Source: Adiantum capillus-veneris
Taxonomy: Eukaryota > Streptophyta > Polypodiopsida > Polypodiales > Pteridaceae
Assembly (NCBI GenBank): GCA_014529385.2
Contig: CM043962.1
Coordinates: 125,753,470-125,817,469, forward strand
Direction: 5' to 3'
Length of the DNA: 64,000 nucleotides
How positions within the stretch are numbered: position 1 is the first letter of the stretch; each line of letters begins with the position of its first letter. Position numbers and translations under genes: made by a program. Positions 33,652-44,870 of the stretch are shown piece by piece. The notes below the pieces were generated by a model. The model was not told the origin of the DNA, made no database searches, and worked only from the letters and a program-made list of their open reading frames with translations.

Positions 33652-36600
33652 CATGATGCTTTCATTCTCTTCGGCAATGGCTCTACTCACAATTTCATAT
33701 CCACGGAGTTGGCCACTAAGCTAGGTATCCAAGCCTTTGAGATGGGAAATACCCTACCAGCTGATGGTGCTTTCAAGGGAGAAGAAGTCCTACTTACTCC
33801 CTTAATTGGTAAATTGAGGCTTCATGTCCAAAGCTATGTGGACAAAGAGGATTTCTTCATCTCTCCCCTTAAGCATGAGGATGTAATCCTAGGGGCACCA
33901 TGGTTTGATCGCATGGCGGCCAACATCAAGTTTCCTGAAAGGCAAATTTACTTTAAGTACAGGGACAAAGACATGTACATATATGCTAACGAGTCAAGTA
34001 ACACTATACCTCTTGTACATAAGCAAGCTTTTGATAAGTCAATAAAGAGCTCTATTTCCGTGTACATGATATTTGTAAAAGACTCTCAAAATGAACCTAA
34101 TGTTCTGTCAAATAAAAATAAAGGGAATAAAAAAGAATTAGGGTTATCTAATTTCCTTAATGAATTCCAAGATATTTTTATTGACGACATCCCTAATGAA
34201 TTGCCTCCAAAACGAGGGGATGATGACCATGCAATTGAGCTTCTTCCAGGAATCTCACCACCTAATAAACCTCCTTATCGAGTTTCTCAAGCTCAACAAG
34301 AGGAAATTATGCGGCAAGTGCATGAGTTGGTTGAGAAAGGAATGGTTAGGCCTAGTTCATCTCCATTTTGTTCACCAGTTTTATTAGTGCAAAAGAAAGA
34401 TGGCACATATCGTATGTGTGTCGACTATAGAGCACTAAATAGGATCATTATCAAAAATAGGTTTCCCGTTCCGCGGGTAGAAGACCTATTTGATAAGCTA
34501 CAAGGATCGACCTACTTCAATAGGATTGACCTAAAAAGTGGCTATCACCAAATAAGGATTGTTGATCAAGACATTGTAAAGACCGCATTTCGCACTATGT
34601 TTGGTCTCTACGAATTCATTGTCATGCTGACGAATGCACCAGCTACATTCAACCGCATGATGGAGAAGCTCTTTAGGCCTCACCGCAGTTACACTGGAGT
34701 GTTCTTTGATGATATAATCATCTACTCCAATTCCTTGGACAAACACAAACAGCATCTCCAAGTAATTTTTCAAGTTTTGCAAGAGAATAAGCTTTACATA
34801 AATAAAAAGAAAAGTGAATTTTTCTTACAAGAGAATCACTATTTAGGTCATATTATTTCTAAAGATGGCATCCAAATGGATCCATCAAAGTTAGAAGTAA
34901 TAAAAGCATGGCCTAACCCAAAGAATCTGCATGATTTAAGAAGCTGTATAGGTATGTGTGCATACTATAGATGCTTCATAGAAAAATTCTCACTCATAGC
35001 AGGACCATTGCATGACCTAACAAAAAAGAACGTTAAGTATGCATTGACTACCAAGGAGAACACTGCTTTTGAAAAGCTTAAAGAGAAGCTTATCTCTCAA
35101 TCTGTGCTTACACTACTGGATCTCTCAAAGCCATTTGAGGTCCAATGTGACGCTTGTGGTGATTGCCTTGGAGCCATGCTGCTCGAAGAAGGTCACGCCA
35201 TAGCATATGAAAGTCGAAGGCTCGACCCAGTTGAGCAAGCTCTAGGCATATATGAAAAGGAACTCCTCGCAGTTCTACATGCCTTAGACACGTGGAAGCA
35301 CTACTTATTGGGGACTCCTTTCCTTCTGCTAACGGATCACCAAAGCCTCAAGTACTTCATGACGCAGACCAAGCTCTTCGACAAACAAATGAGGTGGGAA
35401 AATTTCCTTTCGCAATTTCATTTTCGTATTGCTCACATTTCTAGCAAGAATAATCAAGTAGCTGATGCACTCTCAAGACGACCGAGAGTGAATGCCGTTT
35501 CCATAGCAACTCACAATGATCTATCTTCTATGATAGATGAGTACGCTATCGATTCCGATTTTAAAGATGTGATGTCAGTCCTTGCACTAGGGAAGAAAGA
35601 GGAACCATTTACCCTACAGGATGGTTATCTTCTCTATGGTAATAGGCTATGCGTTACTAACTCACTACGTGAGAAAGTAATGTATGAATCTCATGCTCCT
35701 CCATATGCGGGGCATAGAGGGATTCAAGCTACCCTAAGAGGGATAGAAATGTGCTTCTATTGGCCTGCCATGAAAGCGAACATACAAGAGTATGTTTCAA
35801 AATGTGTGGTTTTCCAAAAGACAAAGTTTGATAGAGGGAAGGAACCTAGTTTGCTTCAACCTTTGCCAATCCCTAATTCACCCTGGAGAGCATATCCATG
35901 GATTTTATCTTTGGATTGCCTAAGTCTATCCATGGGAATACGGGAGTATGGACAATAGTAGACAGGTTCAGCAAACAAGCGCATTTCATACCTATCAAAA
36001 AGACTATTAAGGCCCATCAAATGGCAAACCTCTTTATATCACAAATCTTTAAGTACCACGGCTTGCCAATGTCAATAGTGTCGGATAGAGATCCTAGAAT
36101 GACAAGCAATTTTTGGAAGGGTCTCTTTGAGAATTTAGGTACAAGGCTAAATTTCTCTTCGGCCTATCACCCGCAAACGGATGGTCCAAGTGAGATAGCT
36201 AACCTAACAATTCTTGATCTACTAAAATCTTATGTCACTGAAGTAGATCAAAGATCCCAATGGGAGAAGTACTTACCTTTAGTGGAGTATGCTTACAATA
36301 ACACAATACATACATCCACGAGAAAAGCACCTTTTGAGGTAATTGAGGGAAGATCAAAAAGTCCCTTGCTACTTAAGTTACATGGGAAGATCTTCGCTCT
36401 GCGGATGAATATAGCCACGACCTACAAGAATCTTTCCAAAAGATTAAAGATGCTATATCCATCTCACAGCAAAGGCAAAAGGCTGCTGCTAACAAGCACA
36501 GAAGAGCCCTAAACTTTAAAGAAAATGATTGGGTCTTGCTTAAATTTCCCAAGGCTCGATTAAGGCACACGACGGGCAAGAATCCTACAGGACACCAAAA

Positions 36601-36970
36601 ATACTATGCTAAACTAGCAAAAAGGTACTATGGCCCCTTTCAGATTGTTAAGCCAATCAATGAGACGGCTTATCAGCTCAAGTTGCCCAACCACTGGCTC
36701 ATACACAATGCTTTCCATGTGAGCCTGTTAGGAGAGCCACCCCAAGAAGCAACCATAGAAGACCCAACGGAGATTGAAGACCAAGAATAGGTACTACAGC
36801 CAGAATCCATTCTCCGACACGAAGACAAGGTATTGAGAGGTGGTAAGATTATCCGACGGTATCTTATTAAGTTTAAGAATTATCCTTTTGAAGATGCTAG
36901 ATGGATGCAAGGCATACAATTAAAGGATAACCTAAACCTTGTCAATGCTTACAATGATTCCCTAGAGTAA
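33652..36970 (+). pseudogene. Pol of the full-length gypsy element: PR, RT, RNase H, IN, tail
   Basis: The protease site reads LFGNGSTHNFIS; the relative at 44700 has LFDHGSTHNFIS, so the catalytic Asp has become Gly. The RT is well kept (KKDGTYRMCVDYRALN, DLKSGYHQIRI, catalytic GVFFDDIIIYS), but FIVMLTNAPATF lacks three residues usually found there (PFG). RNase H shows QCDAC, YEKELLAVLHAL, LTDHQSL and QVADALS. The integrase zinc domain has H-H and one Cys, but the second Cys of the CxxC is Phe (CVVFQ). A one-base loss near 35893 shifts the frame into the core, where MDFIFGLPKS, VSDRDPRM and HPQTDGPSEIAN keep D, D and E. Another shift lies near 36395 and a TAG at 36788. A chromodomain-like tail (RYLIKFKNYPFEDARWM) ends at 36970. 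Confidence 0.92.
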
Positions 36971-37314
36971 GCAACTGTAAATATTTTTTAAATGATCAAT
37001 GTTTTTGTCTTATAAGACTCTCTTTTTTTCTTTATTGTGCACAAATGTTAAGAAGTATGCATGCTTAGGATCAAGTTTGCGGAGACGACGTCTCCCAAAC
37101 ACCAAGTATAACTTGTCGCTCTACTATGGAAGATTGATAGGACTAATGCGCAGACATGCTTGCGGCAGTTTTGGCTCTCAAGCACCAAATGGATTAGTCA
37201 TCCATTGTGGAACGGTGTCGTAGGGTAAAATAGGGATCCTATACCCGCTAAGCAAAGGGCTAATGACTATGCTTTATCATCTCTACCTCATAGTCGAGGA
37301 CAACTATGATTTCA

Positions 37315-37326
37315 ACAGAGAGGTAA
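37315..37326 (+). promoter_or_regulatory. Polypurine tract
   Basis: acagagaggtaa directly before the 3' LTR; conserved in the minus-strand relative and at 47921. Confidence 0.75.
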
Positions 37327-38975
37327 TGTCATAATAACTAATATCTAATTCTCCTAAATGATTTTCTCATGTTAAAGTGATCATTTAATATGGGGAATTA
37401 CCAGGGGAGAGAAAGCTAGATTATTAGTAAGGCTAGCAGACTGGTCACAGTAGGGGGCCCACAGTAGGGATCCAAAGGCATACCATCTGCAGAAGAGCAA
37501 TGTGCAATGTGCAATGAATGGGCTCCAAAGACCTTAGGGTTCAGCCCATTAAGACTTCCAAAAGTGTAAGTCCAATGGTCAAATGTTAATGGAATTGGAT
37601 GCTTTGTGTGTGTACAAAAGTCCAAACAGCTAGAGGACAGATTAGAGGGCGAGTTGGGAAGATGAAAAATCTTGTGAAGTGATTGTACACACACACACAC
37701 ACACACACAAACACACACATTGTACACCTAAGCTTACCCTTTCCACAAAGTAAACAGGACACATGTCAGGCATGCAAAGAAACCCCCAATTCTTGCCTGA
37801 ATCCTACTGGATGGACAAAGAGGTGGACCAATGAGGATTGAGCTAGTGTAAATTCAATTTTTTAGTTTAGAAATGCTTGATAAAAGAACCAATGAGAATT
37901 AATCTCCCAAAAAGATTATTGGACAGTCAAAAGCTCCAATGAGAAATAAGCAGCCCACAAATTTGCTTAATTCCTACTGGCCATAAGACTAAAAGGTCCA
38001 ATAACAATTTAGATAATTAAATTAATTATCTGAGCTTTTACAAAAGAGGAAAGGGATGGACACTTGTCACAAGGCTCTTGACTGGGCCTCTCAAATGGTA
38101 TTGGCTAATCTTTTCACCGGCCAATAGGAAGCCAGCATGAGTAAAAATCTTGCTCAAATGCTATTGGCTAAGCTTTTCAAGGGCCAATAGAAGCCAGCAT
38201 GAGTAAATTGCAAGACGGGTCGACCAAGATGAGAGAGGGGGCTGATTTGTAAAGGCATAATTCCACACACACTCACACAACTCATGTGTAGAGCAAGAAA
38301 GTCATCTCCTTCTCCAAGCTTTAATGGAAAGCTCATCTTCTTCTCCAAGATTTGAGAATGGAGGCCTACACCAACAACTCTTGGATATGGAATGCAAATC
38401 CAACCAAGAGCCAAGATTCAATGCCATGCTTATCTCCTCTATTATCTAATTACTAAGCTAAGCTAAGCTACAAGAGTAATTAAGTGAGGAAATACTTCTT
38501 TGTGGTAAGAATACTCCTTCTTCCTCTAGATCTACTCTCATACCCCGCTAGCTCTCACCATCTTCGAAGGTGTGTGAGGTCTTGGGTCTGAGACCAATGA
38601 GGAATTGATGTTATGTGTTATCACGTTTAAGTTTGGTGCATGAAGATTCCATCTTCATAGCACCAACGAGTTTTTACCAAGGAACACAAAGAATTGTACT
38701 GTACAAAGTCTCTCTTAATGGGAGAAGCTATAATATAAATGCCTAATGGAGGGGGGACCGGTCCATGTAAATCCGGTCCTCAATAGTTGTCAATTGTTCT
38801 ATTTCTCTCCCTCTTTCAAGTATTGTTATGCCAAACTAATTAGGTATTATGCTAATGTTGCTATCTCCAACCGAGCACTCTTTTATGCTCATTAGGAACT
38901 TGCTCTTAATGAAATGCTCACTATTGTAAGTTATTTTCCGCTATTTACAAGCTTGATAGACCATTAAATGTTACA
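37327..38975 (+). repeat. 3' LTR of the full-length gypsy element (1649 bp)
   Basis: Colinear with the 5' LTR, with the same TG...CA ends. Its AC tract at 37687-37717 is shorter and interrupted. Confidence 0.93.
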
Positions 38976-39551
38976 GCCGACATGCATCAAGATTCACACA
39001 TGTGGTATTGGGTCCGCTAGATGTTCAAGGTGCAAATTGGCAAGGAAGACTTCACCCACCTTTTCATTGAATACGCGGCTATTAGAGGCTTGGCAGGGAA
39101 GGTGTGCAAACAGGTACAAAGAAGGTGAAAGATTGGGTTTTTCAAGAAGGATTTGTGACTTGGTGGGAAACAGTTTTGAAGTCCTGCACTTCTAATATGT
39201 ACTCAAATTGTTAGATACTATTTCTTCAATAATATCTAGAAGGCCAGGAACTGCCGTGTATTTGATAACGACCTCTCTGTGGCTAGTATCTTAGAGATTG
39301 TACAAGAAAGTAAGGAGATAATATATGTGATAGGTAAAAGGAAAAACTCGGATGATTGGCTTAGGGCGACCCTCGCCATTCGGTCAAGCCTTGCTGTGTA
39401 AAGGACTGAGCTTTTGGTAATAGTATGTTACTCGGTACGTCTATTGTAACCATCGGCCCCTCAAGGATCGGATGATCTTGAGGTTGATCTGTATTCTTCT
39501 TGGTCGCATTTTAATACAATCACTCACAATTGTGAGTTTTGCAAAGAAAAA
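38976..39551 (+). pseudogene. LINE fragment, right part: zf-RVT end and 3' tail
   Basis: After the gccga duplication (38976-38980) the frame continues the LINE with GIGSARCSRCKLARKTSPTF, the zinc-binding CxxC of the zf-RVT domain; the usual downstream His is replaced. About 300 bases further the sequence becomes 3' UTR-like, with gtattcttcttggtcgc and ttttaatacaatc, and ends in an A run at about 39547-39551 before the right target duplication. This places the LINE 3' end precisely. Confidence 0.75.
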
Positions 39552-41760
39552 AAGCCTAGTGATTCTCTATAAACTATGGGCATCCCCAATTTTGTTAGTA
39601 AAGAAAGAGAGTGGCTCTATGCTACTATGTGTTGACTATAGAGCATCAAATAATCTCACAACAATCAAGAACAGATATCCAATGCCTTCAATAAAAAATC
39701 TTTTTGATCAATTGCAAAGAGCTAAATATTTCTCAAAAATTGATCTTACGTCAGGATATCATCAAGTAAGAATCAAAGCTGAGGACATTAATAATAGGAC
39801 TAGATATGACCGTTACGAATATTTGATAATGCCCTTTTGCCTTACCAATGCTCCAGCCACCTTTTTGAAATTAATGAATGATGTTTTAGCACCATATCTA
39901 TGTAAATTTGTAGTGGTTTTTCTTGATTATATCCTTATTTATAGCAAGAGTAAGATAGAGCGCTTGATATATTTAAGGAAAACTTTCCCATTGCTAAGTG
40001 ATAATTCTCTCTATGGTAAAGAATCAAAATGTGAATTCTTTACACAAAAAGGAAAGTATCTTGGGGATATTATCTCTCATGATGGGACTTAAATGGATCC
40101 AAAAATGGTGAGGGCTATTGTACATTGGCGGAATAGAGCTACATATTTTCCTAGGAATGTCTAGTTTCTATTGACGTTTCATCAAAGATTATGCCAAGCT
40201 AGCAGTTCTCATGGCTAACGAACTCAAAGGGAAAGGGAATACCTTTGACTTGAGGGAATAACCAAAAAGAATAATGAAAAAGTTAAAGGTAGCTATAGCT
40301 ACAACTCCTATCTTGTTTATTGTGGATCCCAATAAACCATTTGTGGTTGAAATAGATGCTAGCAACTTTGCTATAGGTATAGTTCTATCTCAAGAGGGTG
40401 AACCCATTGCTTTTCAAAAGAAAAAAGTTAGACAACACACAAAAAAAATACTCAGTCTATGAAAGGGACTTGTATGCTACTTTGCATAGCTTTAAAGAAG
40501 TGGATGCACTACTTACATGGTTCCAAAGTCATGATAGTGTTTGATCAAGAGAGCATTAAGTGGCTCTTTAATCAAACAGATCTCAAAGGCCACGATGGGT
40601 TGAAATCCTTCAAGAGTTTGAGCATGAGCTTACGTATCAAAAAGGGAAATACAATATAGTAGCCAATTCCCTTAGTAAAATGCCTATGGTAAATGAGTTA
40701 TGTTTTACTCATTTTGCAATTAATTTACTTGATCAATTAAAAGAAAATGCCAAGATGATCCTTCATATTCTAAGATATGGGGAAACCATTGCTAAAAGGG
40801 ATTCAAATGAAGAGGTTTCCAATGATACGGAAGCATCGGGGATGCTCACAATGGATTCAAGTGGAACAATTTTGCCATAGATGATGGCTATCTACTCTAC
40901 AAGGGTAATGTGTCCCAAGTGATCAAGAATTAAGGTTCCAAACATTCTATGAGTGTCGTGATAGCCCTAGTGCAAGATACCCAGATACTCTGGAGTGTCA
41001 TGATAGCCCTAGTGTGAGACGCCCAGATACTCTATGAGTGTCATGATAGCCCTAGTACGAAACACCCAAGTCTTAATAAAACTTATAGTCTTACTATAAA
41101 AGATAGTTTTATTGGTCAAGAATGCTTAAATGTTACAAAGTGTGACAAATGCTAGATCAATAAAGCTGAAAGGTTAAAGATGGGAGGTTATTCCTTCAAT
41201 GCAATGGGACAGTATCTCTATTGATTTTATCATCGGATTACATAAGACACAAAGGGGGCACAACTCTGTGTGGGAAATTGTTATTATAGGTTAACCAAGA
41301 TGGTTAGGTTTATTCCTACCACGTCAGATGTTAAGGTTTGGGAATTTAGCTAGATTGTTTGTTGAGCATCTATACCAACTCTACATACATTGTTTTTTAT
41401 CAGATATAAAATTTAATAGCCTCTTATGGCGAGCTATCTTTAATAGACTTGAACCATGCTTAGCATTTAATTTTCCACAAACATATGGTCATGCTGAAAG
41501 GGTTAATCAAATCCTAGAAGATATTCTCAAAGCATATGTAAGTAAAAATCAAACTAACTCTTAGGTATTGTGGTCCATACACAATACTTAAGAAGATAAA
41601 GGAAAGAGCTTACAAGATCCAATTACTAAAGACAAGTGGAATGCATCTAGTTTCTCATGTTAGTAGGCATAAGAAAATACTTGGGGGTTCTGATAGTTTG
41701 ATTCCAGATGATCCGATTGTAGAACTCATAGATACTCAATCTCTTCCTCATCAGCCTTAG
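39552..41760 (+). pseudogene. Old gypsy pol, right part: RT, RNase H and integrase
   Basis: RT resumes at KPSDSL. It gives LLCVDYRASNNLTTIKNRYP, QRAKYFSKIDLTSGYHQVRI and MPFCLTNAPATFLKLMND. The catalytic box reads VVFLDYILIYSKS, with one Asp of the DD pair changed to Tyr. RNase H traces (FVVEIDASNFAIGIVLSQ, GKYNIVANSLSKMP) follow with frameshifts. Integrase is represented by FNFPQTYGHAERVNQILED (catalytic Glu) and a tail with SHVSRHKKILGG-like sequence and LIPDDPIVELIDTQSLP. The lineage differs from the element nested in it. At least ten stops or shifts are present, so it is the oldest layer of the nest. Confidence 0.85.
40946..41070. repeat. Three tandem copies of a 43-44-bp unit
   Basis: Units share gagtgtc-tgatagccctag and an acacccaga-like end. 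They lie between the RNase H and integrase remnants of the old gypsy pol, where no repeat is expected, and are likely a later local amplification. Confidence 0.8.
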
Positions 41761-41781
41761 AAAAATACTAGACAATCAAGA

Positions 41782-42051
41782 TGTTGGGGAAAGGCGCCGT
41801 GCCTTTGCCTGGGGCGGATGTCCAATGTTCGACCGCCCACTATGTATACACACTTCCTTATTTTTCTATATATAAGAATAAGGAGCGCCTCATTCATACA
41901 TTGAGTTACTTTCTGAGGTTGCTCCACACAATCGTACATGATCCTCACTCCTGCGAGAGTGGGTACAAGCTCCACCAAAGGGTCTATGTACCCTCTTCTT
42001 CCCTTCCCCCTTCTCCTTCCCTCTCTTGCACACTCCGCACTAGCTCCATCA
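41782..42051 (+). mobile_element. 270-bp LTR (5'-LTR type)
   Basis: Starts TGTTGGGGAAAGG and ends gctccatCA, with a strong TATA box (tatatataag) in the middle and a perfect primer site after it. No complete second LTR is found; two partial copies of its last 80 bp lie at 43221 and 43331. It directly follows the old gypsy pol end, but need not belong to it. Confidence 0.72.
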
Positions 42052-42053
42052 AT

Positions 42054-42065
42054 TGGTATCAGAGC
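42054..42065 (+). promoter_or_regulatory. tRNA-iMet primer binding site
   Basis: tggtatcagagc, a perfect match, directly downstream of the LTR. Confidence 0.88.
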
Positions 42066-42576
42066 TTGGGATCACGGCTCCTGAGCCCCGGCTACACCCC
42101 GCGTGCACAGCGACCCCTATCGAGATTTAGAGAGCTTTGGAAAGCTCTACAAAGATAACATGAGATCAGACTGAAGCTTGGGAGAATTCAGGAAGCATTA
42201 GATATCCAAGGCAAGGAAAGCCAAGCCAGCCAGGGTCTGGTGCAATAGCTAGTGAAGAATCTTGCAGCGCTAAGCAGAAGAAGGAAACATAGGACCGGGT
42301 GCAATAGCTAGTGAAGAATCTTGCAAAGCCTTGAGAATCTTGCAAAGCCTTGCAACTGCAGGCAAATCAGCTGAGGAACGTAGCGCACATCACTTCCATA
42401 CACAAATCCGCTTGTAATAGGAGTAATGTCGAGTTGATGCTGAAACGCAAGAATCGGTGTCGAAACAGCTCTAATCGCCGATGTCAATGTCGTCTCCCAC
42501 TGCGGGATGAGAGTGGCTAACCAAATAGCCGTAGGCACTCCAAAATTGAGATGGTCGATACTCAAAGTTGGTGTCG

Positions 42577-42673
<97 letters not shown>

Positions 42674-42709
42674 GCCTGAGAATCGTGTTGGAGATGCGCA
42701 TACACCCAA

Positions 42710-42801
<92 letters not shown>

Positions 42802-43220
42802 TCTGTTTCTCTAGAGAAAAATGTCTCTAACAAATCTCGCTCTCACTCGCTCACTCTCTCTCTCTCTCTCACAACTCTATCTCTCAAACTCGATCTCTCT
42901 CTACTCAAGCTCGGGGTGTCAGAGGATCGGGGGGAGGGTAAGTCGAGGCTGTCGGCTGTTGGGATTGCGCCCTTGCACACACAAATTTTGTTTTAAGGCT
43001 CAAACTTAAAAAAATCAAATCGCTTTCTATCGATTTTTGTGGATTTCTGGCAACCGTCTGAGATCCGAGGGGGAGCGTGTGTGTGTGTGTGTGTGTGTGG
43101 ACGCCTTGCTCGCCTTCCTTGCTTAGTCCACTGCTACTTGACAATGCCCCAAATCTGCCAGCACGATTCCACCTCAATGCCAAGCTCACTTGCAAGCACC
43201 TCGATTCTGTGCTTCCGTTT
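42066..43220. other. Element leader with very long (TC)n tracts, no gene
   Basis: (TC)n at about 42577-42670 and 42713-42797, broken by a 42-bp unique piece, plus shorter tracts to 42900 and (GT)n at 43075-43099. A 17-bp phrase, aatagctagtgaagaat, occurs twice near 42245 and 42305. Open frames here are repeat translations. Confidence 0.7.
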
Positions 43221-43411
43221 AAAGGGTCTATGTACTGTGTTCTTCCCTTCCCCTTCTCCTTCCAACTCTTGCACACTCCGCACTAGCTCCATCACAAGAA
43301 AAGAGAGCATCCGAAAAGACTAGCACTAGATCCACCAAAGGGTATGTGTACTGTGTTTTTCCCTTCCCCCTTCTCCTTCCCTCTCTTGCACACTCCGCAA
43401 TAGCTCCATCA
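43221..43411 (+). repeat. Two direct copies of the LTR 3' end
   Basis: Copies at 43221-43294 and 43331-43411 match 41971-42051: accaaagggt-tatgta, then a ttcccttcccc stretch, and cactccgca-tagctccatca. Both are followed by caagaaaagagag or aaaagaaaagagag, not by a primer site. Confidence 0.85.
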
Positions 43412-43740
43412 AAAGAAAAGAGAGTTTACCACACTTGCTTACCTTCATGAGGATCTGCAAACCACCTCACCTTTAAACTGCACTATCTTGCACTCCATAG
43501 CTCTGATTGAAGAGCCATCTAGACCAGCTTGGAGAACAATTTGAGGACTATCTTTGGCACTTCCATTTCAGAACTTTGAACCCTAGGATCGTCCACCTTT
43601 GAAAGTCCCTACAATAGAGAACCTTGGCCCAAATAACCTCATAATGCATACACATGTGCAACCACCTTTGTGCCCTCGACCTTCCTTTTTGGTTTACATC
43701 TGTAGACACCCTCAGTCTTGTTTTGTCCAACCAACTTTAG
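43412..43740. other. Unassigned region
   Basis: Nothing recognised before gag sequence starts abruptly at 43741. Confidence 0.4.
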
Positions 43741-43824
43741 ATGCACCAACGTACTCAAGGTGAAGATCCAAAGACATGGAAAGCTCTAGGACTGCTATTA
43801 TGAAGCAATTCCTTGCAAGTGATG

Positions 43825-43832
43825 CCAAAGAT
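43825..43832. repeat. MITE target site duplication (ccaaagat), left
   Basis: Matches 44079-44086. Confidence 0.85.
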
Positions 43833-44078
43833 CTCGGGGGGTGCACTATGTAATCATGTTAATGTATAATGTGAGTTCAAAAGGAGGGGTTTTAAAATGC
43901 AAAAAAATTAGGCAATTTAAAGAGCTGCATTAAAACAAGGGGTTTTTATACTCAATTTTAAGAAAAATTCCTAAAATAAGGGGTCATTTTATTAATCATA
44001 CATGTTAAAAGAGGGGTTTTTTTAATAGCCGGCAAACGCACGTTATATAGGGGGCTATTGCAAGGTAAACCCCCCGAG
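43833..44078. mobile_element. 246-bp MITE with 10-bp terminal inverted repeats
   Basis: Ends are CTCGGGGGGT and its exact complement ACCCCCCGAG. The element is flanked by 8-bp direct repeats ccaaagat (43825-43832 and 44079-44086), and removing it with one copy restores the gag alignment. The interior is AT-rich without an open frame and carries several gaggggtttt-like words. The 8-bp duplication suits the hAT superfamily, but the terminal bases are not the usual CAGGG type. Family unrecognised. Confidence 0.85.
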
Positions 44079-44086
44079 CCAAAGAT
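44079..44086. repeat. MITE target site duplication (ccaaagat), right
   Basis: Matches 43825-43832; the gag sequence continues from here. Confidence 0.85.
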
Positions 44087-44870
44087 AAAGTCCTCATGGA
44101 ATGGAAAAGCTTGAAGATGGCCCCATACGAGTCTATTCAGAAATATGTGGATACGTTTTGGGAGTTACATTTCAAATCCATTGTATACAAGAAGGAAGAC
44201 TTTGCTACAAAAAGAAACAATTCTATGTTGGCGTATCTGAGGAGATGAGTGAATATATCAACTCGCAAAGACCTAAAACTATCTTTGTGGTCATACATAA
44301 AACTATGGTCGCCTTGAGGATTCATTTTCAACTAGGGAGTAAGAAGGGCTCAAAACCAACAGAAGCTAAGGAACCAACTAAGCCAAAGGGGAAGAACAAT
44401 GTGATGCATAATTCTCCCAAGGATAACAACAATAATATAGGAAAGGAAAATGAAAAATTCTATAAAGGTAAAAACAAACTCTTGCATGAAGAGGTTGAAT
44501 GTTATTGTAAAGATAAAAAATGTTTCAAGTGTGGGCAACAAGGCCCTTTTCCCAGGAATGTCCAAAGAGAAGTGAATGTATTGACTCTTTTAGAGCTACC
44601 ATGGTGGAATCTATAAAAGAGAAGGGCCATTGCAAAGGAGCACCACTCTCTTATGCTTGGGGAAAAGTAAGAAAGCATGATACTTTCATATTGTTTGATC
44701 ATGGATCCACCCACAACTTTATTTCGGTTGAGCTAGCTACAAATCTAGGAATTAATGAATTCAAGATGGAGGATATTGTAAAAGGAGATGGAGATTTCAA
44801 AGGGCAAGATGCCTCAGTCTCTCCATTGATTGAGAAGCTAAGGCTCCATGTGTAAAGCTACATCGACAAA

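Larger units (their letters stand above)
30368..38975 (+). mobile_element. Full-length Ty3/gypsy retrotransposon with 5-bp TSD
   Basis: The 8.6-kb element has LTRs of 1682 and 1649 bp with TG...CA ends, a perfect tRNA-iMet primer site, gag, protease, RT, RNase H, integrase, a chromodomain-like tail and a polypurine tract, in gypsy order. The LTRs differ by scattered substitutions and small indels, so it is older than the 10166 element but still relatively young. Coding capacity is lost through a gag frameshift, two in-frame stops and two pol frameshifts. It sits inside a LINE remnant. Confidence 0.95.
43741..44870 (+). pseudogene. Gag and protease of an old copy of the 30368 gypsy family
   Basis: Gag begins abruptly at the MH block and shows a GEDPKTWKAL segment. 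It is then interrupted by the MITE at 43833-44078 and resumes with a segment matching TEWRSLKLSPYES of the younger copy. SEEMSEYINSQRPKTI and a zinc knuckle (CFKCGQQG) follow, the latter damaged by a shift after the second Cys. A further frame gives LSYAWGKVRKHDTF and LFDHGSTHNFIS, with the protease catalytic Asp still present. Stops and shifts inactivate it. It provides the ancestral states used to judge the younger copy. Confidence 0.85.

Noticed and set aside
42507-42996. Long open frames rich in Ser-Leu or Arg-Glu repeats
   Set aside because: They are translations of (CT)n tracts; the same happens at 21013-21224, 26579 (first residues), 54866-55299, 61074 and 62135.
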